Shown here piece by piece: positions 37,061 through 48,869 of a stretch of 64,000 bases of DNA. A program made the position numbers and the translations under genes. This stretch comes from Augochlora pura (Eukaryota; Arthropoda; Insecta; Hymenoptera; Halictidae). The notes below the pieces were generated by a model that was not told the origin of the DNA, ran no database searches, and was given only the letters and a program-made list of their open reading frames with translations. The DNA lies in NCBI RefSeq assembly GCF_028453695.1, contig NC_135774.1:28830001-28894000 (forward strand), read 5' to 3'. The stretch's first letter is position 1, and every line of letters begins with the position of its first letter.

Positions 37061-37121
37061 TATAAAATATTATTACATTCTATTACACAACTATATTCGG
37101 CGTCCATATCGAAAGGGTTAA

Positions 37122-40100
37122 TGTGAATTTGACTCGATAGTTTCGTAAACGGGACTGCATTCGTTCCGATCCGGCGACGTTTTCCGTCTGGCGTGCACCG
37201 GAACATTTTATTACGTCCGTTCGATTTGAAGGCAAAATCGTCGGCAATTCAGCGGCGCGCTTGTTTCTTCTCTTCTTCGAGGTTATAGAACACGTTCGTC
37301 GGAGAAGATTACATTAAATCGTGTTCCAGCAGAAAAACACGGGTCTTCGGTTTGAACAGCGCGGATTCAGGGGGATGATGCGAGGGTTACGGACAATTTG
37401 AATTGCGAGGGTTTTCTCTACCCTACAAGGGGGTAGGGGAGACCGCGAATTGGACGATCGCTCTTTTCATTGAAACTTCCCATGCGATCGTATATGAAAC
37501 AACCCGGGCTAAACAGACCCTTCCCATTGATCTTGCGAACCTTCAAATGTACGAATTTCTCGATATTACATTCTCCCTATTCGATAATGAATCGGAATGA
37601 AAGGGATAAAAATAAGAGAAAAGCGTTTCATTGCTTTTTAATAAATTTTGTGTTTAATCATTGCATTAAATTGAAAAGGAAGCTTAAATATTATGTGATC
37701 ATAAAAATAAGTGAATTGATAATTTATTGGTTTATTGAGAAAATTGCAGAGCCTGTAAAAATATTTAATATGACAGTATCGAGGTTATAATAATATTTAA
37801 TAAGAAAATGTTGAGGTTATAATAATATTTAATAAAAAAAATGTCCAGGTTATAATAACATGTAATAAATAAATGTCAAGCTTATAATAATTATATAATA
37901 AGAAAATGTCAAACTTATAACAATATTTAATAAGAAAATGCAGCAGCTAAACGGTTCATTAAGTTTTCAAAGAAGCCATTGCTAATAAGTGGTATGTTAA
38001 AATAATTTATGGACAATAATTTTTCAAATTAGTTCTTCCTTATAACATTTCTATCTATTCATTTGTTATGCTTCTGTAGCACGTTCTAGGTGATTTTTAA
38101 CTATATTTTAATAGGATCCGTTTCAAACGAGATCGAAGAGGATCGGAGACTTATTTTAATATTTGTTGAAACAAACGTCGTCGCGCGGCAGCCGTTAATA
38201 TTCCGTGGCTCGTTCGAGCGCATAATCTTCTACGTGTGTGCCAAGTTTCCATTGAAAATGTGCTCGACCGATGTGCACGGGGCCTCTCCCCACGCGAGAG
38301 AGGAAAACTTCCCTTTACCCGGAAATCTTCTCCACGGGCGCAGACACTTAATTTCCCTGCGGACAACTCACTCTAATCGCATCAAATATTGGAAGCATCA
38401 TTCGTCCCTCTCTCTCTATATATGTATATATACACGTATATATATCCCGTCGAAAAAGAGGGAAATACAAATTTTCCAAAAGCGCTACAAGTGTTTTTAT
38501 CGATCCGCCGTTACATTTGATCGGTAGACGTGCTACGGCGCCCGGTTTTATTTCGTGCCGGCTGTTTCGACAATTTCGGCTGTAACGAACTGCGCGGCGT
38601 TGTCGGGGGCAGGGGGTTCGAAAAAAAAAAAGAAAAAAAAGGAATCGTGAATGACTGTGAGCAGTCACGGGATTACGAACAAAATTTGTTGCGTACCGCT
38701 ACGATTTTTAAATTGCTCCGGTGAAAAGCATCGATTGGCTTTAAAGCATCCCCGTATCATTCGACGTTGTTGCGACGTCTCCCGTTATCTCGTCGAATCA
38801 ACGACGGCTTGATTCTATCGTTTTTATCGCGATTCGATGATAAAATCGTCCGACGATGATCGGATGATTCGCGGGCTCCGGAATTCGCATGTTTTTGATG
38901 GTATTTTAATGGCAGGATATGTCAAGGTATGTGAGGTTATGTCAGGCGCTGTTTTTCTAAAATGACAGCGTTGTTCGCGATTCCCTATGACCAGTTAAGG
39001 TAATAGACCTGGTAGAGAGGTGAAGAATTCGGCACGCTTTTAAACTTGAAATAAATACTATATATGAAATAAATACTATTATTTTAATTTGGTTGTAAAG
39101 GTATAAAATACAGCAACATGTTCTTTTCTGACAACGGAACAGGTGCAACGCGCGATCGACGAACGAAATCTCTCTCTCTCGATTTTCGGCGAAACGTCCG
39201 CGTCCGAAGCTTGAATTGTTAATATTTTGAAAACTATTAGCCGGCGACGCCTGGGAAGCGGATAACCGGCGCACTTCGGCCGACGAGTGCGCTCTATCTG
39301 TTAAAAAAAAAACTCATTAAAAACTCGCGGTAACAATCGGAGGGGCCCGGTTCTCGTTAAATAGAGGCACGGTGAAATTTCATTGACTAACGGTGTGGGA
39401 CGCTCTCTCGAGCGAACAAGAGCCGGAAGTGTTAGAGCGGTTTTTACACTAGCAATTTCCAAGCGATTTTTCTATCACGCCATCATCCCTTTACCCCTTT
39501 TTTTTATTCTGCCAACGGTTCCACTGTTTTTTGATTTTTTTTTTTTCGATTACAATACCATCGTTCTCTCTTCTTTTTTTATATAGATATGTGGCGTATG
39601 TATAGGTATGCATTTTCCGCACTACAAAATAATTGTTACCGTGGAATCGGCATCAAGAGTGACTGACAGCGCACTGCCGAACTCCCAACCAATTAAAAGC
39701 CTTTGTACGATCATGCCCTGTTTTTTTCAAACCGTTTAGGTCGTCTTTCGTATATTCGGGACACTGAATGTGGATAAAAAAAAAAAGGACAATCTCTTCT
39801 GTACGTCGAAAGCATTTATGTTAAGGTTAATTTACAAATAACATTTTTGCTAATTTCTATATATTTCATTTTTTATTCTTCCATTTTATAAAGGAACGAT
39901 TCAATATTTTATTTTATACGAGGATAAAATCCAGATATACTCGCCTCTTATTCTTCATAATTTTGATGAACGTAATTAAATAGTATCTCTTATGATTTTA
40001 TATATGAGCTTATAATTCTTCTAATATAAACTCTAACAGAAAATATTAATTGATCGTTAATATTTAATATTCTTTTACCAATTGATTATTAATATTTTCA

Positions 40101-40798
40101 CGTTACTAACATTAATAATTCCTCCATTGAATCATCGTTATTAATACTACCATTTTTAACCCTAACAACGAACTATTATCATCCACTATCGAACCGAGAG
40201 TTTGTTGAAATTAAATTTGCATCTGCAGCGCAGGGAAACGAAATTTCTTGCAAACGTCGGCAATGTAAATCGGCGAACGGTAAAAAGTATTCGAACGTTG
40301 CGGAGACATACGATTTCAAGTTCAGCCTAAACGAGAGCGTCGACCAAAGGGGGCGGGGGGTTGGAGAGGATATCGTTCTTCCTGTTATAAACACAGTTTC
40401 GTGGTTCGGGTTGTTTACGTTTAATTAAATTTCCCGCATTCATCGATTAATTGCCACGAACAATGAGACGGGACGCGCGAGATCCTATTTTCGGGGGCGG
40501 ACTTAATTAAACGTCGGTCACGGGACAAAGAAGACGCCGCGCCTCTCTCTCTCTGCTCATATTCCGGGGGCTTCTCTGGGACGGCCGTTGTCTAAATGTC
40601 ACGCGCGCGATTTTCACTCCCCGTCACACTGTGTAATACCGGTCACCGGATCAATAATCGACGATCGCCGCCGGCCGGCCGGACGGACGGACGGACCGGG
40701 CCTCTCCAACGATAGCTTTAGATAATCCGTTTAGTTAAGAAATGCCCAAGAGAATAATTCCATACGGCCGGAAGACTCCACCTTTGCTAATGGGTTCA
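37122..40798. other. Intergenic; minisatellite and no gene seen
   Basis: A 30-33-bp unit (AATATTTAATAAGAAAATGT followed by a GGTTATAAT-like segment) is repeated about five times at 37757-37945. Poly-purine runs lie near 38620-38640. A CGGACGGACGGACCGG run lies near 40678-40698. No gene recognised. Confidence 0.4.
37757..37945. repeat. Minisatellite, unit about 32 bp
   Basis: About five imperfect head-to-tail copies in AT-rich DNA. Each contains TTATAAT and AATATTTAATAAGAAAATG segments. Confidence 0.75.
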
Positions 40799-41240
40799 CT
40801 CTCTCTCCCTCCCCTCTCTCACGCTCTATCTCCCTCTGTCATCCCCTCTCCCTCTCTCTCTCTCTCTCTCGCTCGTTCACTCATTCTCTCACTCTCTCAC
40901 TTACACTCTCTCCCTCCCTTCCTCTCTCTCTCTCTCTCTTACTCTTCCATTTTCTCTCTCTCTCTCTTTTCTTACTCTCTCATTCTCTCTCTCACTCTCT
41001 CTTTTTTACTCTCCCATTCTCTCTCTCTCTCTTTTACTCTCTCATTCTCTCTCTCACTCTCCCTTTTTTACTCTCCCATTCTCTCTCTCTCTCTCTCTTT
41101 TACTATCTTACTCTCTCATTTTCTCTCTCTCTCTCTCTCTCTCTTACTATCTTATTCTCTCATTTTCTCTCGCTCTCTCGTTCTGTCTGTCTCTGTCTCT
41201 GTCTCTCTTACTCCAGCTCTCTCTTACTCTCTTACTCTTT
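40799..41240. repeat. Long CT-rich satellite block
   Basis: About 440 bp of CT repeats punctuated by TTACTCTCTCATT-type interruptions at semi-regular spacing. A 175-codon Ser/Leu-rich frame crosses it and is an artefact of the repeat. Confidence 0.92.
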
Positions 41241-42762
41241 CATTTTTGTGCTCTGTAGGTATAACCTAATTGCCCGGGTACTCCCCGAGTGGCTCCACCC
41301 ACTCTAAATCGCACTAACAAGGAATATTATTCAACCGGTGATAAAACCGTCCTGATTTTTTGCGCAATTATCGCATGCAACGAAGGAAATTTATTTCTCG
41401 CTAGCCGACCTTAATGCAATCACTTTCGAGTACTTCGTCGCGTGTGTCCTTGGTGCCGCTCTCCCGAGGAACACGATTACGTTATCTCTTCTTTGTGGAT
41501 CGTCTCTGATTTTTACTCAGCTTCAATCCATTTCTCCAATTATTTTGCGATGACGTTTTCGATGACGAGGTTGTGGCTTGTTTTGTTCTTTGGAGTTTTA
41601 GGGGACGAATTTAGTTGTTTTTGGTGATATACTTATTCTTAATTATTGTACTTATTTTTAGTAATATACCTATTCTTAATGATATACAATACTTATTTTT
41701 AATACTATATTTATTTTTAGTAATATACTTACTTTTAGTAATATATTTCTTCTTAATAGTACACTTATTTCTAGTAATATACTTCTCCTTAATGATATAC
41801 TAACTTTCAGTAATACATTTCTTCTTAATAATATACTTATTTTTATAATATTCACTGTTTTATTTTAGGTATTTATAATCTTAATTTCACAACAATGTAG
41901 ACAGCTTCGTGTACGACGTCGAAATAAAAATAAATTATTTCTGTAATCAAATTATCGAAACAAAAGTACATAAAGACAATAAAAATAAACAAAAATTATT
42001 ATTATAATTATTAATATTATTAACAATATTAAGGACAAATAAGTTCTGATCAACTCAGCGTGAAAGGAATCGTAGTGCAAGGGGTGAAGCAACGCAAGAA
42101 AATTGTTGCACAACACAGTGAAAGAAAGAAACGCGAACGTATGAAAGAATAGAGATCGGGGATCGTGAATAATGGAAGAAGGGGGTAGGAAACGGTCCGC
42201 GGCGGTACACAAATATACCGATCCCCCGTGGTCAAGGGAATCATAATTCGGAACATCGGCCAAAGTTAGCAGCGATTCGCGGAGCCCTTGAGGCGCTCCA
42301 ATGCGCCGTGAAATTTCTATAACACCGGAGGGTGGAAGAAAAAAAAGATCGAGAGGCTGACCCTTCGTCGCCGGCCGGCTATTCTACCAAGGGCAATCGC
42401 GACCGTGCGACCGCGCGCGCGCGCGCGTTCTGCTCAATGTTTCGTGAAGAAATAATAATAGCATCGGCGGCACGAAGCCGGGGCACCCCGCCGTCCTTAG
42501 CCGAAGACAAACATAGAGCGACGATGCCGGAAGACATCGTGACACGACGGAATGGGACTCGAGATTCTTCCCTTGTCCCCGTGTAATCGAAAGAAAACTT
42601 TGTTAACGGCGCGACGTGAAGTTTTATCGAGCGGACCGTGTCATTCCCGAAAATTAATATCCGACGACCGCCTCGACGTCTTTCTATTATGGTCGACCGA
42701 TTCTGAATCGATCTTCCCCCTTTTTTTACTGGCCGATTCTTGGACACTCGAACGGATTGATT
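41241..42762. other. Intergenic; AT minisatellite, no gene seen
   Basis: From about 41627 to 41850 a 21-22-bp unit (AGTAATATACTTATTTTTAGT and variants) is repeated about ten times. A CG-alternating run lies at about 42411-42428. No gene recognised. Confidence 0.5.
41627..41850. repeat. AT-rich minisatellite, unit about 21-22 bp
   Basis: Roughly ten imperfect copies of a unit containing AATATACTTATTTTTAGT. It gives a hydrophobic Leu/Ile/Tyr frame that mimics a membrane protein but is repeat-derived. Confidence 0.75.
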
Positions 42763-42862
42763 NNNNNNNNNNNNNNNNNNNNNNNNNNNNNNNNNNNNNN
42801 NNNNNNNNNNNNNNNNNNNNNNNNNNNNNNNNNNNNNNNNNNNNNNNNNNNNNNNNNNNNNN
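42763..42862. other. Assembly gap (100 N)
   Basis: Exactly 100 unknown bases of placeholder sequence. Confidence 0.99.
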
Positions 42863-45800
42863 AATAATGGATTTCTTTCTCCTCAACCTAATATCAAAAC
42901 ACGTTTCCGTACAGAGGATAATATCCGGCCAGGTGCCGCGGCACACGTATTACCGTGGTAGCGGGCTTACGCCAGTCGAAAGGATAACTCGATGAAACGG
43001 TTGAGAGGGACGTTTGTACCGAATAAAACTTCCGTCGCGCACGGTGGAACTTCTGTGACAATGATTCCAGCACAGGCGAGCGGGTTTACTTTTACCCGCG
43101 TTTCGCATGGAAATCAGTTAATTTCGAAGCAGTCGGTCAAAAAGGCGAGACCGGAAAGTGAAAAAAGTAGGGACGTGAGAAAAAGGAACGGAGGAACAGA
43201 TACGATCGACCAGAAATTGTATTCGACGAGAGGGAGCGTTATTGCGACCCGCGACCGTCGATCAACGAGGAATCCGAGGGATCTGATTACTATATCGTCG
43301 AATCCTTTGTTCAATTTATATTATTAGTTAATTGACGAATGTTAAATAGTATTTGTTAATGTAAAACGAACGCGTTAACGCTAGAACTACCGAGCCAGTA
43401 AAAGTGCGAGCTTCCTGATTTTTTCTCTCATAATTTTTAACATTATAAAAATATAAATACTTCTTCGTCCAAGCACACATTATCGTAGAAATTGAAAAAA
43501 GTTCAAGTAAATCCAACTTCATCATTCTTATAAAACAATATACATTACTCTCGTCGACAGTTCGGTAATTCTATCGTTAAACGGTACATGCATAGTTCTC
43601 GCAGTCGTAGAACTTATAAAGAAAACAAGGTGATTCCAGTTTCGAAACACGTTTTAACAACTGTCGACAATCGGCGACGGTGTCCGTTTGACCATTGGCC
43701 CTTTTACGGCCGGCAGTCGGGCAAGGTGGTGCGCGGGGGGTCGCGGAATGTTTTTCCGGTTTGCGAGACGGTGCACGAAGCTGGTGCAGATGCGATCAAT
43801 GCTATCGATAAATTAACCGTTAAATTCGCGGAACGCAGCGGAGAGAGAGAGAGAGAGAGAGAGAGAGGAGCCGAAGTCGCTGGCGAACTCGCAGTGCGAA
43901 TGAAATTAACAGAAGCGACCACGGGCGGAAGGGACGCTTTTGGCAAACTTGGTAAGCTTGCGTCAGGGTCAATATAGCCCTGCGCCACGGCAACGGCTAT
44001 CTCTACGTGGAGCTCGATCTATATATATGTACACCGTTTTAAGCTCACAGTTTCAAACATTTGGGCCCGGGTGATTATATTACAAGCTAGTGTACCGGCG
44101 CGGCGCGGCTCGCGGCCCCCTCGCATCCCGCTGATGCGATGCACTCGAAACAGTCGACGCATCACTGGCTCCGTGCTCCGTTTGATTTACAGCCCCGGTC
44201 ATCGTTATCGAATCATTCCAGGCAGCGGCGATGCGCGATCATTCGTTTTACATTCATATTTTTTTTCCGCGGCGTTCCCTCTGTCCCGGTCCCGGCACCG
44301 CCGCGGCCTTTCAGAATTGAAAGCACGTACATACATGCATATAGCCGCGGCGAACCCATTGCACGCCCGGCGAAAAAAAGGAATTTTCGACGCCAATTCG
44401 GTTCCCCGCGTTCTCCGATCCACGGGAAAAAAAAGGAATTCCCGAAACGGTGCTCGGGCGTTCTCCTGTTTTCGAGACCGGTCGCGCGAGAAGGGCCGCG
44501 CGCTACCGGGGGTGTTGTCGGCCGGCGTTCGCGTCACGGAGAAACGGTTAATTCCGCTTCGGGAATCAAGTTATCGGCCGTATCCGCTTTCTCGCCGCAA
44601 GGGTGTTTTAAAAACTTGACCGATCCTTCGCCGCGATCAGATTTCCGAGATTTTTCCAGCGGCGACCGGTCGCGCCCGACACTCCGGCTGTTCGGTCGTT
44701 TCGTTCGTTCGCCTCGTCGTCGGCGGCTCCGCGGACACAACGTTTGCTCTTCGTTGCGTCCACCGCCATGAATTTGCGGCTGATAGAATTAGGTTCGCTG
44801 CTGTCCCGTTTGTCGTATGTGATTCACGGTTACGGTAATGGCCGGTGTTTGCTCGGAACACGTGCGAAGTGAAGCTGATTCACGGCAAATAAAAAGATGC
44901 GGAATGGGAACTAATGGGAGGGACGCGGACGTTTTGTTGTTAAAGGGGATACTGTTTCAAATCGAGAAGAGACGTTGATTGTTTCATTATCGCTGGAACT
45001 TTATCGAGTGCAATGATTTCTTAGAAGGAAATCAATTGTTTTAAATTGATATTGTTTTTAAACGTTATCTCTCAAATAGTCTGAATCGTTTTCGAGTATT
45101 GATAACAGGACGCGGAATTAAAAAAAAAAGGAGAATCCTAAAAAATTAAAGACCACCATCGTCATAAACGCCTCACAGACGCGCTCCAGTTGTCGCAATC
45201 TAAAAATGAAAATAAAATAAGAAGAGGCATACGAAAAGCAGTCGTCGTCTCCTTCTACCGGGGAAATCATTGGAGTCGCTTATCAACGACGGAGCGGATG
45301 GAATCGCGGTGCATGCGGTTGATGCAACTGCGTCTGAAATATAGACGAAACATTGAACATTATAAGCTTCCGACTCATCAACGGAACGCGAAGAGTGGGC
45401 TGGTAAGATGCTAAGGATAGTTCTCGGCTCAACTAGAAAAGCCGGGAAGTTGCAATTAGCGCGAGCCGGGCTATTAAATGTCTCGCTAATTGGATACTAA
45501 TCTACTGATAAGGAAACTCGCGATAACTTCGCTAGCAAGGATTCAGTTCGTGTAACCACAACTTCGTTCTAGCCGCCCTGAAATACTCGAAACAGAAGGC
45601 AGGGGCGGCATTGTATCATTAGTACTTTGCGGCGGCGCCCCCCTTGTTCTATCGACCAGATTTATCTCGTTATGCACGCGCGTCCGACGACGTCTAACCC
45701 GATGGGAAAAGAATACGCTGGCGCTCGCGATAATCTCACGACGACGTTAACCCTTTGCGGACCGCGCAGATTTCGCGAACCGCTTATCCGCTTGCTACTG

Positions 45801-47282
45801 GAAACATTTCGCTATATATACCGCCCGTTACCATTTCTTTTTTGCTCTCTTAATTCGCATTTTCAGGGTTGAACAATTTTTGTTGACAATGTTGCAATCG
45901 AGCAAAAAATCTGAGAAAAATTGAGTACACGAGCCGTGATAGTGCCTTATCAGGGAATTAATATAAAAATAGCTAATATGTTAGTTTTCGAGAAATATAT
46001 ATAGAAATATATAATAGTTTGCGAAAGTTCGCAGCTCGGAGCCGATCGACTTCCGTTCGCGGCCGTGTTTCCCTGCTTGCCCGCAGTTTAGAACGGCTAC
46101 GGTCCGTGGGTTCGCGCGGAACCGTGTCATTCATAATTCGATGTCGCGGCGCGGTCCGCGTCCGTCGCCGTTACAATTTATTCCGCGCTTTACTTTTCCC
46201 CGCATTCACGTCGCCGCCGTATTTATTTGCATAGCGTCGTTCGCGCGGGCATTATACGGCGCCGCCGGTAAAGCTTCTCCCCGGGGTTGGCCGGCTTTAG
46301 CTTCCCCTTGACTCTACTTGAACGGTGAAAAGCCAAATGGCACGCTCGACCGGCGGGGGGTAGGGACCGATCGGGGAAAAGAACGCTTTATGCGCCGTAG
46401 ACCCGGAACGCGCTCTCTCTCTCCGCCTTTCACGATACTGTTACGCGCGTTAATAAAAGTAGCCCCGGAACGATAATCGGCGTCGGAACCCCACGAATCA
46501 CGTTTCGTGCCCCGGCCGATCTGTGTTTCGCCCGGCCAACGTAAAAACCCCTATTTGCACGACGAAACCGCCGATCTGATCAATAATTAAAAGAAAAAGT
46601 TCGAATGTTATCGTTGCTGCCGCCCCCCACGGATCCGGTTGTTACCGCTGTTTACTGCGACCGTTCCAAACGGTATTCGAACGACCATTGTCTGGGAATA
46701 GTGGATCAGCGAATCGTGTTTTTACCAATGAACGGGGCGCGTTGATGCGCCGTAACAACTGTGCGACTGCGAGTCACGAGGGTGAATTCACGACGGTGGA
46801 ATTTTCTATTTCGTTTTAAGGAGCTCGGACGATTCGCCGACGTTGGAGAATCGAATACAGTAATGCAGCAATGTCGAATGTACGGGCGAGCCAGTTTCTT
46901 CATCGTAGATTATTGTTGAATTTGTTAATATAATTTATCGTTAATCGATACCACGGGATTACGAGTCTGTCACGGAACGATGGGTCGCTGAAAAACATTA
47001 ATTATATAAGAAACGAAACGATAATATTGTTTAATATAATTAATTGTTTTATGAATATTCGTCAACTGTTTCGTTAATTAATTACATGTCGCGGTGTTAT
47101 CGTCTGTTTTTTTTTCACTCGATATCGATGCAGTGCTACGTACTAGACAATTCTGTGCCCTTGGTTTATTGTTTCGTGCTCTAATTTGACAATAATTGAT
47201 GTTCTTTGGCGAGCCTGTATACATAATATGCGATGGTGTCGTCTCTCGTGGAGAAACGCGAAAGCTCATCTGGGGGTCTCGA
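42863..47282. other. Intergenic; one miniature element, no gene seen
   Basis: Contains the element at 43375-43580, a GA run at 43838-43868 and a lone TTAACCCTTTGCGGACC end near 45747. The 44.1-44.8 kb part is GC-rich with overlapping Arg/Pro-rich frames typical of high-GC non-coding DNA. No gene recognised. Confidence 0.4.
43375..43580. mobile_element. TTAA-flanked miniature element, second type
   Basis: Left end TTAACGCTAGAACTACCGA, right end TCGGTAATTCTATCGTTAA. These are inverted copies with two mismatches in 19, both including TTAA. The element is 206 bp and AT-rich inside, with no coding frame. Confidence 0.7.
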
Positions 47283-47389
47283 CAGCGCTAATTGGTGCAG
47301 CGGCAAAACGCTGAAAGTTTTAGCCAAAACCGACTGTTGCTTATTTGGAGAGTTGTTCGAGCGTTTTGCCACTGTACCGATTGGCGCTG
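47283..47389. repeat. Imperfect 30-bp inverted repeat upstream of phosphoglycerate mutase
   Basis: Arms at 47283-47312 and 47360-47389 are reverse complements with about four mismatches in 30, separated by 47 bp. The left arm contains CAGCGGCAAAACGCT, the right arm AGCGTTTTGCCACTG. It lies some 260-365 bp before the main start codon of the gene, in its likely promoter or 5' leader. It could form a stem in RNA or be the ends of a small insertion. Confidence 0.65.
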
Positions 47390-47648
47390 CACGGACCTCG
47401 AATTAAGCTTCAGCTTTTTCTCCGCAAGGTCGCTTAGATTCCAGCTCAGACGAAACATTAGAATTTCGCGTCTCGTGCAGTCTGTAACATGGGTTGGAGT
47501 GAAATTTTAAATAAGGCGCTCGCAGTATCAGATGGTAGCGACAGGTGGTGGGGGCTCGTGGCTGAAACAGTTGTGCAAAAGCATCGAAAGATCATTGTTC
47601 GTGGTTCGAGCTTCTCGTTTAAACAGTATTAGCTCTTGTGATAGAAAA

Positions 47649-48869
47649 ATGTCGAAATACACGATCGTTATGGTCCGCCACGGCGAGAGCGAGTGGAATA
47701 AGTTGAACTTATTCTGCGGATGGTACGATGCTAATTTGTCTGACAAGGGTAAGTGTTATCGCGATTATGAACGTGTGAAGAGGATTCTTCAAGGGCAAAA
47801 GGTCGATCTTGCAAAATGTCATGAAACGTTAGGCTCCTTTAACCAAAATATTTCTATAGATATTATGCATCGGCACAGTCAAGTATTATATCCACAAACA
47901 TTGGTTATCAAATAAATTGGTTACAAAACTTTCCCGAATGCAACCACTGCCGGAAAAATTGTTTTCCTAAGCATTTGTTTTTTAGGAACATGCGATCGTA
48001 CTGGCCTTTATATTTTGAGAACGATATTTATTTACAGAATTTTCAATTCTGCACACTTATTTAAGAGACAATCGATGTAAACACGTAACCAACAAAATTA
48101 CGCGATTAACAATGCGTATTTTTGATTCTAGGTAAAACTGAAGCGGTGTCCGCGGGTAAAGCGGTGAAGGAAGCTGGATTGACATTCGATGTTGCTCATA
48201 CGTCGGTGCTGACTAGAGCACAAGAAACTCTGAAGTCTATTCTGAAAGAATCTAACCAAGAAAACATTCCTGTTAATAAGACTTGGCGTTTAAATGAACG
48301 TCACTACGGTGGTTTAACTGGAATGAATAAAGCGGAAACGGCTGCAAAATATGGCGAGGAACAAGTACAAATCTGGAGGAGATCGTTTGATATACCTCCT
48401 CCCCCGATGGAGAAAGATCATAAATACTATGATACGATAGTAAAAGACCAAAGGTATGCCGGTGAACTGAAAGAAGAAGAGTTTCCTAAATTTGAGTCTT
48501 TGAAACTGACGATTGAAAGAACATTGCCGTATTGGAATAATACGATTATTCCGCAACTAAAGGAAGGAAAGAAAATCATCATTGCTGCTCACGGAAATAG
48601 TTTGCGTGGCATTGTGAAGCATTTAGACCGTAAGAATTTACACGCATTGAACATATTATAACATTTATGGGGATTATAAAACAAATGATATTTTTCTTTC
48701 AGAAATGAGCAACGATCAGATCATGGGCTTAAACTTACCAACCGGTATTCCATTTGTTTATGAATTAGATGAAAACTTTAAGCCTGTTGTGTCCATGAAA
48801 TTCTTGGGCGACGAGGAAACTGTGAAGGCTGCGATTGCTGCAGTTGCTGCACAAGGGAAAGCCAAGTGA
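47649..48869 (+). CDS. Phosphoglycerate mutase (2,3-bisphosphoglycerate-dependent type)
   Basis: Interconverts 3- and 2-phosphoglycerate in glycolysis and gluconeogenesis, in the cytosol. Exons: 47649-47748, 48132-48629 and 48703-48869, all with GT-AG introns (383 and 73 nt). Together they code for 254 aa, the length of animal PGAM. The catalytic signature RHGESEWN begins at residue 10, with the phospho-accepting histidine at 11. LNERHYGGLTG places the acidic catalytic residue at Glu89, and AAHGNSLRG near the C-terminal third supplies the second histidine. The product ends AAQGKAK, as in insect Pglym proteins. The chosen start (MSKYTIVMVRHG) matches the family. An in-frame ATG at 47532 would add 39 residues and is noted as a possible alternative. 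The gene lies 1.15 kb before the Rab24-type gene on the same strand. Identification is firm from sequence similarity. Confidence 0.96.

Larger units (their letters stand above)
36718..37121. mobile_element. CCCTTT...AAAGGG-bounded composite with twin palindromes
   Basis: Bounded by CTAACCCTTTTGG at the left and CGAAAGGGTTAA at the right, which resembles the TTAA family ends but is short. Inside are two parts. The first is an AT-rich tandem repeat of period 47 at about 36775-36897. The second is the tandem palindrome pair described separately. Whether the outer ends are a true element is uncertain. Confidence 0.4.

Noticed and set aside
40742..41269. 175-codon Ser/Leu-rich frame
   Set aside because: It is simply the translation of the CT satellite.
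41615..41803. Hydrophobic 62-codon frame mimicking membrane helices
   Set aside because: Derived from the 21-22-bp AT minisatellite.
47749..47915. Continuation of the phosphoglycerate mutase frame past 47748
   Set aside because: A GTAAGT donor stands at 47749, and family sequence resumes only at 48132.
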